A stretch of DNA of 64,000 nt from Aspidiotus rigidus (taxonomy: Eukaryota > Arthropoda > Insecta > Hemiptera > Diaspididae), in the NCBI GenBank assembly GCA_035079385.1, contig JAVHKY010000024.1:62001-126000 (forward strand), in the 5' to 3' direction. Each line of letters begins with the position of its first letter. Position 1 is the first letter of the stretch. Below the pieces are notes generated by a model that made no database searches, was not told the DNA's origin, and worked only from the letters and a program-made list of their open reading frames with translations. A program made the translations under genes and the position numbers. Positions 48,363-63,339 of this stretch are shown one piece after another.

Positions 48363-51300
48363 ACAAGTAATCATTTATGTCTTCCAGCTTCGTAGGGTTC
48401 TCATGTTACACCGGAGTTAATAGATAATTACATCTTAAAACTAACGTACAAACTACATAACAGAAACAAGAAAATCGAACGAAAATTACAGAAGAATAAA
48501 ATTCACGTTCTCACTCAACAAGGATACTGAAATAACTGAACGCCAGCCTTTATCCAGCGAAGCACCGGTCATCATCGAACATTCATGTTCTGACAAATCA
48601 TCGTTCGACTGCATGTGACTACCAGCAAACCGCTCGACTGCAACAAAGAAAGGACGCGGATTGAATACATTCGTGCAACGATACCGGCCGAATATACGAC
48701 AGCGATAACTTTCATGCTCGAAGAAAGTAATAATGCAAAACTAAACACAAAAATGATTGAATATAGTCGCACACAGATTATCAACCGCACCTGTAACACG
48801 ATGAAGAAAGAACTTGCATTGTAAGGAGTACGCAGGAAACGTCAAGCGGACAGTCGAAACGATGCACGCTGTTCCGACCACAAAGTAATATCATGGTATA
48901 CGAATCACATACCTACACTACTACAGGAAACATAATACATATTCTATCATGATTATCTCATTATCGTTATACAACTTACAAACTTCAGTCCCAAAACTAC
49001 AATTTCTGATACATGAATAGACAAACGTCGATATCGAACAAAAGCTAGTGCCAGGACGGGTAAAACCCAAACAAAAACAACCGACAGAAAAGAACAGAGA
49101 ATGGCGGTAGGCGGCAAGTTTTTCCTCCTTTTTTTCTCCCCTAGGAATAATACTAATCCGGTGAAAACGGTCGTCTCTTTTACACGAGGAGAATGAGCGC
49201 GATAGTAGCGCACATTGTTCAGGTGACGTGAATAATATGAAGCTCGGGAGCTCACGCTCAGTTTTCGTGACTTCGCTCACTATTCGGTGCGAATTCTATT
49301 TTCCTGCGAGAGCACTACAAGCAAACAGCTGACCCATTCCTACGAGTATTGAAAGAAAATAATGAATAAGAACTCAGTAGTTGAAACTCGATATCTCAAG
49401 TTTCGAAGTATTAATTTATAACATGTGTTTTTAGTAACTTATTCATTTCTCATTTTCGAAAACTAGTTAATGTTTCCTGTGTATTCCAATGGGAATCAGT
49501 GCGCTGTTTAGAGCACAGGACGATACTGTTCATGCTAGAGCAGTGAATAACGTTACGAAAACTCAACCGATTACTAAGTCGCGAATATTCCTCGTAGAAA
49601 AGTATTCTAATTAGAAGTTTATATCAAACACACGATTATTCGTATAAGTAGAGTTCTTGAAGAAATCACTCGTTTCTCTTGAGCGGAGGTTTAATTTTTG
49701 CTATAAAATTCGGTACACAAATTCTGAGCTGATTTCTTTTACGTCGATTAAGCAATTCAATTTGTGCATCAGAATTCTACCGTACGAAGTTGAATAAATT
49801 GTCGTACCGTACATTTATCCCAATCGACGATCAGCTAACTTTATCTCAGACGATATCGTGCGAGTGTGTGAATCGTGACAACAAACTACTACTACTTCAT
49901 TAATAGAATTACGATCTAAGAAATTGGAGCTTTGTTCCGCGTATGATAAATACTCCTCTCTAAATTGTGTTCAGATGAACATTGGTTATGCGTATTTAGA
50001 AATCTTAACGTATTTCGAAAACATAATCCAAAAATGCCGATACAAAAAGAATGAACGCTCGTATCGAAAAAAATATAATAATTGAATTCTTCATTAGAAA
50101 ATCAACTTAAAAACACGACTATTTACATGTGAAGAATATTGAATTTCTTGATGATCGTTAATCGGGTTAATTATTAGGTCGATTCAACTTGGTACGGCAG
50201 ATATGAACTCTAGCTGTTTCTCGACAAAATAATTCAGTCTAAAATACTCGTGTTCTCATAACCAAAGATCAGAAATTTTCTTTATAAAAAGAGTTGTCGG
50301 TATTCAGAAATCTTATCAAAGGAAAAGTTTTTGAATTACAACTTTTCTTTTTAGACGATTTTCGTGGATGAAATTACATTCGAAGTCGGTCATGTTTCCA
50401 TTCAAAGATACGAAACCCGATAAGATTCATCTAAGTACACACTAATATGTTTCTCACACTAAAATCTCGTTTTCCAATTCTTTTTTACGAGGACACATCA
50501 ATTTTTTCGAGTTCAGCGTAGATCACACTTGTTGATGAGAAAAAAAAAAAAAAACGGTAGAACGGCCATCAATTTTCTACTCCACTGAATTTCGCTACAT
50601 TTCCAATTATGGAAAATAATGAGTGATTGAGCATCGAAATTTGATACTTTCCACAAGAAATGACAAACGTAAATGAGTAATTTATATCAGTGGTCCGAAT
50701 ATTCATCACTTATTCTTTTTTTTTACTTTTGACAAACGACAGCGTCAAAACGTAACAGGTAAACTGAATGAAAACCAGCAAGATTCATTTTTTTTTTTTT
50801 TTTTTCATTCTTCGACAAGTTAGGTACTGTATAATTAATAAACTATAAAAATTGAAATTCCAAAGTCATTAATTTGTTTTCGAAAGTTTACTCCGCTTTC
50901 CGTCGGGTCAACGTTATAGAAGTACATTCAAAATTGCCTATAATTCAGTCAATACGAATTATAGATGATCTATTCTAAATATTCAATACATGGGAAGATT
51001 TGATCGCAGTAAAAAATCTCTTCGCATAGGCGAGTACTCAAAAACACACATTCAGTGACGCCTCAGTGAAAATCAAATCGATCATTCAAGACATAATTAG
51101 AACAAACGTTGTTCCGTCAATTTCGTCCCACCCGATCGAATTCCTTAATATTTCTTCATTTACAATGTAAAGTCATCCCATAAAAAAAAAAAAAAAAAAC
51201 ATGGAGTAGGCATCAAGTGTATTGTTTTCCTTATTCTCTTGTATCCTTCGTCTTCAATAAAATTTCTCATAAGCGATTCAGGGAGCGAATTTTCAAAATG

Positions 51301-53263
51301 GTGAAACGTATCTCAAACTCATTCGATGAGGATTTTAGCTTATATCCTCTTGAAAGTTCATCAGTTGAGAAGAAATGAGAAAAAAAATTGTTCAAACTGT
51401 CTGACCAAATCGATTGAAAGCCTATTTTTTCTTGGAAAAAAACACAGCATATTTATGTCGATATAAAGCGAGTATGAAACAGAATTTGAAAGTTAATTCT
51501 TGGAAATCAAGTGTTGCGTCTACCATAAGATTCTCATTACTCTGTACATTGTTCGAAGAACAATCACAGTTGATCGTGATGAAATTCAAAAAATTTAATA
51601 ATTAGCAGTACACAATACCGTAACAAGAGCTATCAAAAGAATTTTTTCTCCATTTTCTTTCGTGTGTATGATTGAATCCTCTTCTTTCATGAGAATTAAT
51701 AAACTAAGACGGTATTCGAACACGGATGTATTTTCAATTAGATTGAAATCATCAAATGAGGAAAAAGAGAAACGGTGGTGCCTGTGTACCTTGAATTCGA
51801 TATCAACCTAACTTTGTGAGACCTTGAATTACGAAAAAGGATGAATTATTCCAAATAATAATTTTCATTTTGGTATTTAATTTAGACTGGAAAGTATTCA
51901 CGAAACTTGGAAAGATTATTTAGACCTATCAGCACGAACAGAAACTAATTGAAAATAGCATCATCAATACAAGCAGAGCTAAAATTTACAACCATAATTT
52001 TTTGAACAATCAAGAGTTGGGACGGTCTGCTGCCACACGTTCCAACGAACGTCGTGACAAAAAACTTTCATCATGTGAAGTGAGTAATTTCAATTATAAC
52101 GCCGAAACAATTTCGACGGTGGTCCAATCGACGATTCAGCTCATCGCATCGATAGAACCAGAAACTAGTGAAAAATCGGAAATTCATCAACATTCTACCA
52201 TAAAATTGAGTAACCTGAGTGATCACAGGGACTTGGGGATAAATTTAGTCGCTTTTCAACGAGAAAAAAAAACAAGTCGAAATAAGAACCACGCAGTTCG
52301 AATACGCAAGAAATCGTTTTCATTTCTTCTTACACGAACACCGATGTAATCCTGCCCGTTAGAATATCTCGAGTAATTCGAAAATTAATTAGGACGCGAG
52401 TTCAAATTTCATCGTTCATTCGAATTTCATTACGAACACACACCTATTTCATCATCCCGTCGTTCGATCACTCGGAAACTCTCCGCGATACCATCGAAAA
52501 TTGTCGTCCAACTCTCGTACAAGGTGTAGCACTTCCGAAGAGATATTCCGAGAGAGACTTATTAACTCTTCTCAACACGTATAAATTGTATGGATTTCAA
52601 AAGAAAAAAAAGTTCGTTGAACCGAAAACGAGGTTATTACGAAGCGGTGAATCGTGTTTGCGAAGCTGCAAAATAAGCACAGAACCAGTCACCACTAATT
52701 CGTAACCGAGAGTTCAAAAACCACTTTATGACGTCAATAATGATCTCTCGATGACTTGTACGGTGTTGTTGCTACATCCACGAACTGTAAGTCCATTAGG
52801 CTTCACTTGAACTACTTTGTAGATCTGTTCTCTCCCTACGGTTTCGCAGTCAATTTTCTATTCATTGTTTCAAACTAAAAAAGAAGCTCGTACTTTGTTC
52901 CGCGCCTTGTATAGTTAACGTCATTTGTAACAATTCGCTCGAACTTTGATTAATGACCACGCACTACGTACAATGTACCTACTCGACAACTAGGACAGAA
53001 TACGAAGACGTATAATGAGCAAGCTCTCGAGACTTCCGCTTCACCATTAAAAACAGAATAGATCGCTTCACGTATTTACTGAAAAACAAAACAAGAAAAC
53101 ACAAATAAATACTCGACACGAGTTACATCCAACGGGATCGTGATAGACAATTTGTACACGTATTATCGAAAATCTCTAAATCGGTTATTCGTATTGAACT
53201 TTTCGTCATCTAGAAAAACGTAGGGAAGGTAACTAATTGGACGACACAGGTCCGCGATGATGA

Positions 53264-53830
53264 TCATGTCTTCGACATCTTGAGGGTTTGAGTGATTAAC
53301 GAAGCTTTACCGTGTCTACGAGCAGCTTCTTTCAGAAACGCGTTCTCCATTTTATGGACTAGTTCGTTGAATATCATATTCGCCATCTGAGAGTACAGAA
53401 GAGATTTAAATTGAAACGACAGATAGAACGTGACCACGGCTGTATTTGTGGTATCCTTTACGCCGGGACTGAACTGCCAGATCGTGATCAAATGATCGAA
53501 CATTCTACTATCGGTGCAAATGGCTTTGACCATTTCATTTTCGACGAGGGTAACGTGCGAAGTATACGCTTCGACCAGAGGTGGAAACCCAATTTCGAGT
53601 TTACCTTTAAAGAAATTCTTCTCGCGAAATACGATATCGGAACGCTTGCAGAAGGGTAAAAATTTCTTATAATTTTGGACGTCCGAAACGATATCGTACA
53701 TCTGATTCGGCGAATAACCCACGAGTTTCGTCGCTTTGTATTCTCTCCGACGAGTGTGTGATTTCCCAGGAAGCGAAAAGAAACATCTCTTCAGTATCGT
53801 AATCGATGTTGTTTTTCGACAATACCACAT
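53264..53830 (-). CDS. COQ10: Coenzyme Q-binding protein COQ10, mitochondrial
   Basis: COQ10 is a START-like lipid-binding protein of the inner mitochondrial membrane that binds ubiquinone and supports its use in respiration. The chosen start is the ATG at 53828-53830, giving 188 residues. Residues 1-29 are basic and hydroxylated with few acids (MWYCRKTTSITILKRCFFSL), as in a mitochondrial presequence. Family blocks follow: YSPNQMYDIVSDVQNYKKFL (39-58), PFCKRSD, KGKLEIGFPPLVEAYTSHVT, MFDHLITIWQFSPG and FQFKSLLYSQM..IFNELV. The frame stays open upstream to a good acceptor (TTTGTAATTGCAG before 53895), so a longer N-terminus from an upstream exon is possible, but the internal Met fits a transit peptide best. 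Uninterrupted and apparently functional. Confidence 0.93.
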   Translation of the reverse strand: MWYCRKTTSITILKRCFFSLPGKSHTRRREYKATKLVGYSPNQMYDIVSDVQNYKKFLPFCKRSDIVFREKNFFKGKLEIGFPPLVEAYTSHVTLVENEMVKAICTDSRMFDHLITIWQFSPGVKDTTNTAVVTFYLSFQFKSLLYSQMANMIFNELVHKMENAFLKEAARRHGKASLITQTLKMSKT

Positions 53831-53895
53831 CAGAGTACTTCGCAGAATATGGGAAGTATTTTCGCCACGGGTGTTCTCGACGTACGAGCCTGAAT

Positions 53896-56800
53896 CTGCA
53901 ATTACAAACAAGGACCATACTGCTAGAACGACGAAATAAACAATTATCCCATCGATACACTAAGAAAAAGTAATAACGAAAAAAACAAAATCCATTCAAA
54001 TCTCACCAACGTTCTACTAGATACCTGTGTGGATGAAGACGAGATCTATTTCGAACGCAACGGATTCTGCTACCTCACAACATCGAAGCACATCGTATCA
54101 ATAATGGTTTCGAACGCGAAAATAATCGACCAAGCTGGGAATGATTACGAAGACAAGTTATAATTGTAACAATGATTGAAGGTTACCACGTAAAACGTGA
54201 ACTTGGCCATGAATACGGAAAGCGAGAGACTGACGAAGAAACGAATGAAATTTCTTAAACCATTAATAATATTATTGAGAAAGATATAAAAAGCCCCACT
54301 CACACTCGAGTCGAGAAGACCAAGAAGAAAACAATATTGAACGTTTTTGTGATAATAATTCTCAAGAATTGATAACAAATTCGCGCATGATAGCGTAAAA
54401 CAAACTCAAGGTCAAGGGTGGCAGCGTTCAACGGTCTACAACTTGCACCGTGAAACGAGCGCTTTAATTATGATTCATGAAATCACGAGCTCACTAATTG
54501 AGACAACAAAACAAAAATACGTAACAAGAAAAATCGGTATACAGAATTCGATATCGTTATCCGCTTCTCGATGCAGGAGGAAATCAAATTGAACGGACTG
54601 GAATTTTCAAGTAAAGATGAGATTTCTTGCAAACTGTATGATTGTTCTACTTTCAATAGAAATATTTCCATAAATTTTGTAGGTGGAAGTCAGAGCGTAG
54701 AAATAGTTGAACTCAATATTTGATGTAGAATACATCAAGAATATATTATATGACTACTTTTGAAAAATTACCACTAGACATTCACTAATGGTCAAAATAC
54801 ATAAACTGATCAATTCATTCAATATGAAATTTGTTCACAACAATTGATACATTGAAGCAATCCAATAGCTTTCTGTAAGCTAAGGTAGATCCTTAAAAGG
54901 CGACTTGAAAGCATATTCAAGGAAGAAATAAATTAGTTTAATCCCGCAAGAAGGACAAACATGATCAATTTAAAGCAATAAATGTTATTCTAATGAATCA
55001 CATTCATTAACACTGGCTAATCAGATAACAAAAATGATTATTAGTTACTATTATAATAAGACGACTCTTACTTTGCTAACACTCATCAAATTCCTCAGGT
55101 GCCCTTGTTGAATACTTGTTATTCCAAGTCCCAAGTACTCTTACAATTCAAACTGAAAACAAATCCACTTTCTATTCAGGAAATATGGAACACAAAGAGT
55201 CTAAATAGGCTGTTGAACGAAGCAAATCTATACAAAATCACCAACAATGAAATTGGTCAAAGAATAGAAAAGAAATTTGCATTTGCAAAAGACAACCATA
55301 GGCCAATGCAAGAACACTAAAAATTCCAAATATATTGATACCGACTACACAACAGAGTGAAAAATCAAACAATCATACAAACCACCAAAACTCCGACCTG
55401 TCCTACTTCAATATTGAATTCTGAAATTAATTCAATAAATAACTTTTTGAAAACAAGCACTACAGGAAGTAATCACGATGGAATGAATACATCCCAATTC
55501 TTCTACTCAAACTGAACAATTGGTTCAGAATTTAAAAATGTTACACATCATTGGTCGTATCATTCAAATCCAATATGGAAAATGAAGGAGGTACGTTTTC
55601 TTTTTTGCAGTAAGCTGCAGCCTACGCACCAATAAGACACAACTGTACAACCATTCTCAACAACAGGTTCTGATCGCGCACGCGGTTATTCGATGTTATA
55701 ATCCACAATCCGAACTTCGCGAGAATGATCTCATTCAGGCTCCCTACAGAGACAAGTCTCTTACAATCATTAGGTGGGTATCGAACTTTCACCGCCAATA
55801 TTTTCTAAGAAGGGAATAAAAGAGCATGTAGAGAAGGTAAGGAGGTAAACATGCCAACCCGGCTGCGTTTCAAATCAGACCACCACGCATTTTCATCTTT
55901 TCAAAATTCCTAAGATCTTGAATACCTGAACCTAAATTCTGTGCGGGATAAATTGACGTGCCTGACAAACGCTGAAATATAGTCTCACACACTCAATAGA
56001 AAAAAAGAGGTAAGGGATCACCCCATTAACTGCATCACGCTTTTAGGGTAACACAATAGGGTGGTCCTAAAAGATATTCAGTCGAGGATGTAACCAAGAC
56101 AGTCACGGTGTTCCAAACCGTAAAAATACACAAGTATTATAGACCACCAGAAATCATCCGCAACAGATGAAAATTCAAACAAAATCCGTTACACGTTCCT
56201 CTCTCGGAATTTGAGTTCTGAAAAGCAGTAAAAATTCCAATCTCGTAAAAAATCGGAACCTACAATGTTCGTCAACGGATGCAAGCATGTGTTCAAAATC
56301 TCTCACGCCCCACGACACCCAAAATTCACTTACAACGGAAAAATTTAAGAGACATAATTACGTCAACAGTAAATATTTATATCGGCGACGAAGTGATGCG
56401 GGTAGGTGATGAACGGCAATTATGCTCTTACAGAATAGTACGTGTTGAAAATGAAGATAACCGCATTGTCTCGAATTTCACCCGGATTTTCCCCTATAAA
56501 TTTACATACGCACGAAAAAAAAAAAAAGGATCGTCTATCGTTCAAAAGTTGTTCTGAATCCAAACTGGTTCGAACGAACAGAAGCAAAGTTGTCAACGTG
56601 AACAAATATAGACTATAATTCTATACACCAGCTCAATTTGTATCGGTAAACTGATGCTCTTAAAAGGACAGAATATGAGGAACGAAGTTTTACAAAAAGA
56701 GAAATCTGAGACCTAAGGAGAGAGATCGAGAATGTCAACGAACGATGAGAAGGTGATATGGCGATTGTACTGACTTTTATTCTCGATGATCACATATTGT

Positions 56801-59800
56801 GTAAGATTGCGTTCAATTTTAAGTTCTAATTTTGTCCTCGCAAATAGAATGAAACCTGTTCTGATAGCTCAAGTGCACTAAATTTTCATTACGACGCATT
56901 AAGATGCAAAAAACAATGCAATTTCTTCTTCAAGTTGCAGGAAACTCTTCCTTGGCGTTTCATTCACGTTCTCGCCAATCAAGGAAAGGCACAAAAGAGG
57001 TATAGAGATTCTGCTTCTATACCTCCTGTCAATCAGGAACATGAAATCATCTCGTCCTTTTCAGATATTCCCTCTCATCACCAAAGGTCTGTACGTCATC
57101 TTTTACCGAAAATATTCATTCTTGAGAAAGCGGAGAACAAGACCACACAAATTCGACAGTGGAAAGTGAGAAATGCAATACTCCCTAAGAAATATTCCCT
57201 CAGTTTATTATGTGGGTTCGAATTTCATACAGAAAACGGATAATTCACACTGCACTAAAATTGAAAATGTTCCCATGAAGGTTCCACTGAACACAAAACC
57301 AGAAAGGTATACGACAATAGAACTGAATGGTTTCACTGAAGTTCAGAACATTCTCACTGAAGGATAATATCATTTATATATAGATGGGATATCTGACGTA
57401 GAACACATCAAACTATCATGTAAATTCCCGATTTTGGATTACTTTTCAAAGTCACCGAGCTTAAAATTTGCAAACTATGTGATATCAACCAGTTCTACCA
57501 GCGATAAATATTTCAAAGACTACCCACAAAGGTTAGAAGATGATCTACAACATTGAATAACTGTGGGTAGATACATTCACAAAAACAAGAAAATCAACTC
57601 GGCTGTTGTTACAACAAATCTACATCAAAAATTTGTTTTCCATCCAAAAATCGTTCAATTGCCAATGTAGCCTTATGAAATCAGCCTAAAATTAAAGTGC
57701 AAGGAAGAGAACAAGACAGGGACTATATGAAATATCATCGAAAACTTCCAAATTTACCCTCCATCACCCAAAAAAACATGTTCTGAAATCATTTTATTGA
57801 GATAAGCGTTCCTTGTAAGCATCCGTACAGGAACACATAGTATTGATCAGAAACAAACCGGTAATACTCATATAAAGGCAAAGGAGGCGCTCTCTAGATT
57901 TACCATAGCGGCCATTTAAAGAAGCTTGCAAAAAAAGTAATCAAGTGAAAAAAGTTATCCAAAAAATTTGAAATTACATTCATCTGAGAGAAAATTGAAA
58001 GGGCATCAAGTTTTGTTCTCTGGCTTATTCATGAAAAATAATTTGAAACGGTTAAATTAATGATTTTATTAGTATGCTGTGTTATGGTAGAAAACACCAT
58101 GATCACTTTTTTCGCAGAACAAGTGGCGCTCCTAGCGGGACCTTTATCCGCGAATCAAGGAAAACTTATTTATACTATCCCGGGGAGAGAGAGAGTGTCT
58201 CGACAGAACAATTGACTTTGAGAAGATCTCGATTTTAGATGTTTCTCGGAGTAAATAGCGACTCATTAAAATACATTGAAAGTTCTTTTCTGAAGCCTTG
58301 TTTTTTCACTTGCGGCCAAGTCGCCTCGTACAGGAGGGGTAAAGTAGCGAATAGCCAGCGGTCGACCAAACTATTCGCCATACTGAACCCGATTAACTTT
58401 TGTGACTAGACGCAAGCAGCTTTCAAGTTATACGACTAGGACGCTCGTGTAATGAAGGTCCGTCATAAGAGAATCGCATCAAGAATTCACATTTCTTGAA
58501 CAATTTTTTAGCGGTCAAGATTTTCTAGGACGACGTGATCGTAATGAACAAGTTACGAAAATATTTTCTTCTCTTTTTCAAATTGAAATAGTTTTTTATC
58601 TCAGGATATACACTGTATTCTTGCTGTAATGTATAGGTGAACTTGATTCTCGGAGACTACGATGGTTTTTCACAATCATTATAAGGGGCTGATTTTTAGC
58701 GAAAAAATGTAAGACAAAGCACCTAACTTAACTAAAATCCATTTCTCGGGGATAGGAGGGGGAGAGAGGAGATCAAGTTTTCCGATTAAACAAAGCGTGC
58801 CAAGAAAAATGAGCGCCAAAAATCAATTCTACAACAATTGCTGTTTTGTTAATATTTCAAAGGGGATTCGAGGAGATGTGATGGAAATTAAGGGAATTGT
58901 GTTAAAATGAACATTGGATGTATGTCAAAAATATCAAAAAAGGCCGAGGAAGGCTTGATCAAAGAAGTAGTATATTAATTGTATTGTTCACTAAAAAATA
59001 TTCTTAGAAACCGCTATTTACATCTGAATTTGCCGTATTAACCTTACAGAAGAAAATGGAATTCTTTTCTGATTGTCGAACCGGGCAGCGCGAACGATCT
59101 AGCGTTGTGAATTAGCGCCGAGAGATCGGAAGAAGTGTTCGACCATGACGATATATGGGAGAAAAATCAGAAAATCTAAAAAACACTTGAATGAAGCACA
59201 TTTGGCTTCCTGATATCCCGGCATGAAAGATGTCCACAATCCACATTCCACAAATCAGATGAAATGACAGAGCCTTCTATTCCGCTTCATTCAAGAGTTA
59301 TTTCAAATTTTTCATTACCTTTTCTTCCTTGTACCGCCACAGTTTAGAATGATCCCTCTTTTCATATTTGGCAAAAGTACTATTGTTGAACGAAACACGC
59401 GCGTCGTCAGCGATCCTGCGTGAATTTTATGGTGATTTAACGATCCTGCGTTTTGAGTGACCCTCGTGATTTTTAATTTAGACAATGAAACTTTCATTTA
59501 AATGTAGTTTTGCCAAGAACACCTTCGAGTCCTACAAGAATGTAACCTTCAAAAAAAACAATTTTAAAATAACGGTTTCTCAGTAACGGAAGTTTTCAAA
59601 CGTATAAAATTAGATCGATACAGGATCGCTCAGATCGATAGTTCGTTGGTTCACCACACACAAGATCGCTAGCGTCGCACTTCAGCACCGTCTCTAGAGA
59701 TTTAATACCAAAAGAATTAGTTTCATACCCACATATTTCATTCACGACAAAGAATAGGTACAATATTTTTCACTGAAAGTATTTTCGAGATCGTTTTAAA

Positions 59801-62800
59801 TTCATTTACCCATACAACTGTATATTTGTATCCAGGTAGATTATTCTAATATTTTCGAGGCATCTTTTCTCAATATAGCTGTAAGGGAAGTTGGCGATCT
59901 TATGTGAATAGATCGAAGAAACCAGCTCAACATATTAGTTTTGGAGATACAGAAATATTATGCCCCCCCCCCCCCCCCTCGACAACAGCCGAAAAAATAT
60001 TCCGGGGATTCACGGCAATTCTGATCACATACGTAAGGACAAACAGGAATTCAGCCGACGAGCGTAAAATTTCGCGTAACTATTCGGGACAACAACAGAA
60101 TGACCACGAGTGGCAAATTTATCAAGAGATGAACACGGATCGCAAAAAAAAAAAATTGAACGAATCGCGGATCAGAAAAATCAAATTAATAGCTTCTAAA
60201 GATTTAAGTCATCTCGGATCACAGATCTGAAATAAAAAACTGATTCGAATACGAATCGCGAAAATTTTCATTCATGATCCACAATTGAGGACCTTTCCGT
60301 CAAAAAGTTTTCAATTGGCCATCCGCTCATTTTCCTTTGTTATCTTGATGAACGGATCGATAGCTAATCTGCCGTACCTCGAATTAACGTATTTCAACGA
60401 AATCAAAAATCAGGAACGAATTAAATTTTGTCAATTATCCGAGAGATACAGTTTGCCTGATCGTTAATTTGGATTTACGTCAATTCAACTTTGAACGGCA
60501 GTAATAATCTCGCTGTGTGATCCGAATCATCCTGGATTAAAACGCGCGGGAAAACCAGGATCCAAATGAGGATCATGCCCTCGCCAATTTTTTGATCCGT
60601 GATCGCTATTCGACCCGTACCCAGCCATTTTATCTGATTTACCGCGCAAATGACTGTAAAGTTTGATGGACGTTGATTAACTGCACTTTAATACCCTTAA
60701 CAAAAACAAAAAAATGTTAACACTCCGATTTAACGAACGATGTACCAACCCAAATACCTGAATCGTTGAACTCTAAAATTATTATCGTCTCAAATTGCTA
60801 CGCCTCGTGGTTTTCAACCCGGCCCGGTTACGCGAATCGTGACAATAAAAATTTCCAACGTATATACGTTCATTGTTTTGCTACAGCTTATTATTCAAAA
60901 CACGAAAATATGCGATAACTTACCGTGATTTCTAGTATAGAACCAACCAAGAACGCCGAATTCAACACCAGATTTTAAGTACATGAAGAACGCGAACTTA
61001 CGATCACGCACGTGTTGTACAAGAAGGCAGGAAAAAAAAAAATTAAAAGCCCACTAAAATAGCAAAATATGATTTTTCGGTATATCGAACGAAACAAACG
61101 AAAGAAAAAATTCGATTATAACTACCATTCAAAACGTACTAAGAAAAATATTTTCGAAGAAAGAAATGAGAGAAAGGGGGAAAAAATAGTAAACGAGAAC
61201 TCGAGAGCTAACAACCAACGTGAAACTGAAGCTCAATGCGAATGCAACGAACAACGAACTGCTGAAGGATGACGAATACACCCACAGCCCGTGTAATATA
61301 ATGACGACTCGCAGTTCGCATAACCGAAAGCCGACCGACCGTCTTCACGCTGAGGAATTTGATGGTCAAATGAAATGGTTGGTGTGTCGTGTACATTTTA
61401 CGAACAGAGAAAAGACGAAGGGTAACAACAGCAGCAACGGCCGCACTCCTTTGTCGATGTCTTCGCTCTCGATCGCACCAGAATACTGAATGAGAAACGA
61501 GCGGAAGGTGAGACGAGCGGTGCGCCCGATCCACCAGAAGTCGTTGGCCAGGTAGACAGACGACGAAGAATTCTCAGTACTTACAGCTTACGTTAGCCGG
61601 TACAGGGTACGCTCTTTTGTAAACTCAGGTTCTCAGGTAAGGTATAAAACGAATTAATGACCGTGTACCTTGAATCGAGCTCGGTCTTGCAACGTTCGAC
61701 ATGGAACGAACACCACATTACATCCTACAATACTACCGATTACGAAGACGCTTCGCGGTATATTGCGAACAGTGTTGCCAATATTTTCACGTCCTTTCAT
61801 TAGGTACATCCGAAGTACGCGTATGCGGGTCTGGAATGGAATCTAAAAACCTCGCATCTTTACTGCACCGATTCTGTACTGCAAGATGTACATAAAAGAG
61901 CAATTCCATTTTAAAATAGATTGCCCCAATCATTCTTCTATCAAAGTTAAAGAAATGCTTAGCAGGAATGCAGGCAGGATCAAGGCTTACTACATAAGAA
62001 AAGTAAACTGGTTGTAGATAAGTACGAGCGAAGCCCTTCGTACTCGCGTCGTCTTTTGCTCCGCAAACTGATATCTTTTAGCTTTAATTTTAGCTTTTAT
62101 AGTTTTTATCGATGTCGTTGATTCGAAGTTCTTCCCTCATTTCCGCTCTACATATTCTTCCTAGAAATAGCATCTGCTCTTTCAATATCATCGTATGCGT
62201 AGGCACAGAACGTACTCAGTACTGTTTAAATAAAATTCTTTCATTTATCATCTAACCCAAATGCGACAATCCGCGCTCAAGAACCAAAGGAAAATTCGTA
62301 GTAAAGAATTTACAGCTACGAGCTTCACGTGACGCTGTCTCATTTTTCCATAAAGGAATTGGAAGTACAAGCGGTCGAGAAGAGATGGTTTGAAAAACCA
62401 GTTCTTTCTTTCTAATGAACGTAATTCTCTCTTTATTCTCTTTGTACTTGTGGCAAGGTTTCGTACATACTCTTTGTTTTCTTTCTTCGTGCACACACTA
62501 AACTCACAATCACGATTTAGGCTCTGTATCTACGTGTACTAAACGTGTAATGAGGATGAAAATAAGAAGATCTCTGCCGCAGCCGTAGCTTGAATGCTGC
62601 AGAAACCGATGAGTTTCTGAGCTCACTTTGTGTCTACTTATTTTAAACGTGTTTCAAACATTGAAGGGAACGGTTGGAAGAGAACTCCTTCGAATTATAA
62701 AGGAGTAGGTTGCATTTTAGCCAAAAAAAATTGAGGAGCTCTATTAGAAAAATCAAAATTATGACCATCTGTATGAAAATTAAATAGAACACCTATGATA

Positions 62801-63339
62801 TAAATCTTAATTAGTTTCTAGGAACAGGCGGCGGGCATTCATTTAGCGAGAAAAACAAGAATTCGATTCAATGTCAACTTGCAGGATGTATAGTACTAGG
62901 CTGGCATAATGAGGTTGCTCTCGTGAATATTCTGCCGTACGAAGTTGAATTGACTTATCATCAGTTTCTGTCGAACAACGATTACAAGAATGAAGCTTCA
63001 AACACTGATTCTAACACGATTCAAGGAAGAGTATTTTTCATACGTGAAACAAAGCTCTGATTTCTCAGATCGTAATTTTTCCCTGCTATTCCCGAGGATG
63101 CGCAGTTGTAGCCATTATTGACTACAGTTGTTTCAACCTATGATTTGTGATTTGAATTTGATTGTTTCTAGAAAAGCCAAAAACCAGTCAATGGATTTAG
63201 TAGGATCGGTCTTTCAGCCAAAAGTTAGCCAAAAAACTCCATTAGTTGGCTTGAGCATGAACTCAAGCTAATACCACGTCATCGTCATCATCAGTCTGTC
63301 AACTCTGCTTGTGACGTTATTGAAACCAAGTATAGTCAA
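53896..63339. other. No gene recognised
   Basis: Long AT-rich non-coding stretch. The first part is the upstream intron and promoter side of COQ10. Open frames at 55099-55320, 56279-56557, 56935-57243 and 61220-61489 lack recognisable domains. A C-homopolymer of 18 bases occurs near 59962-59979. Confidence 0.4.

Larger units (their letters stand above)
46763..53263. other. Long non-coding stretch with a hairpin pair
   Basis: No coding region is supported. Overlapping minus frames at 48921-49280 and a plus frame at 52002-52349 (starts at TTG) are long for chance but show no domain. The notable structure is the hairpin pair at 48124-48180 and 48304-48362, listed separately. Confidence 0.45.

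Noticed and set aside
48921..49280. 119- and 100-codon overlapping minus-strand frames
   Set aside because: Neither has a recognisable domain, they overlap in different frames, and no splice sites or context support them.
61208..61534. Open frames on both strands (108 and 89 codons)
   Set aside because: Opposing overlapping frames without domains, probably chance in a slightly GC-richer patch.
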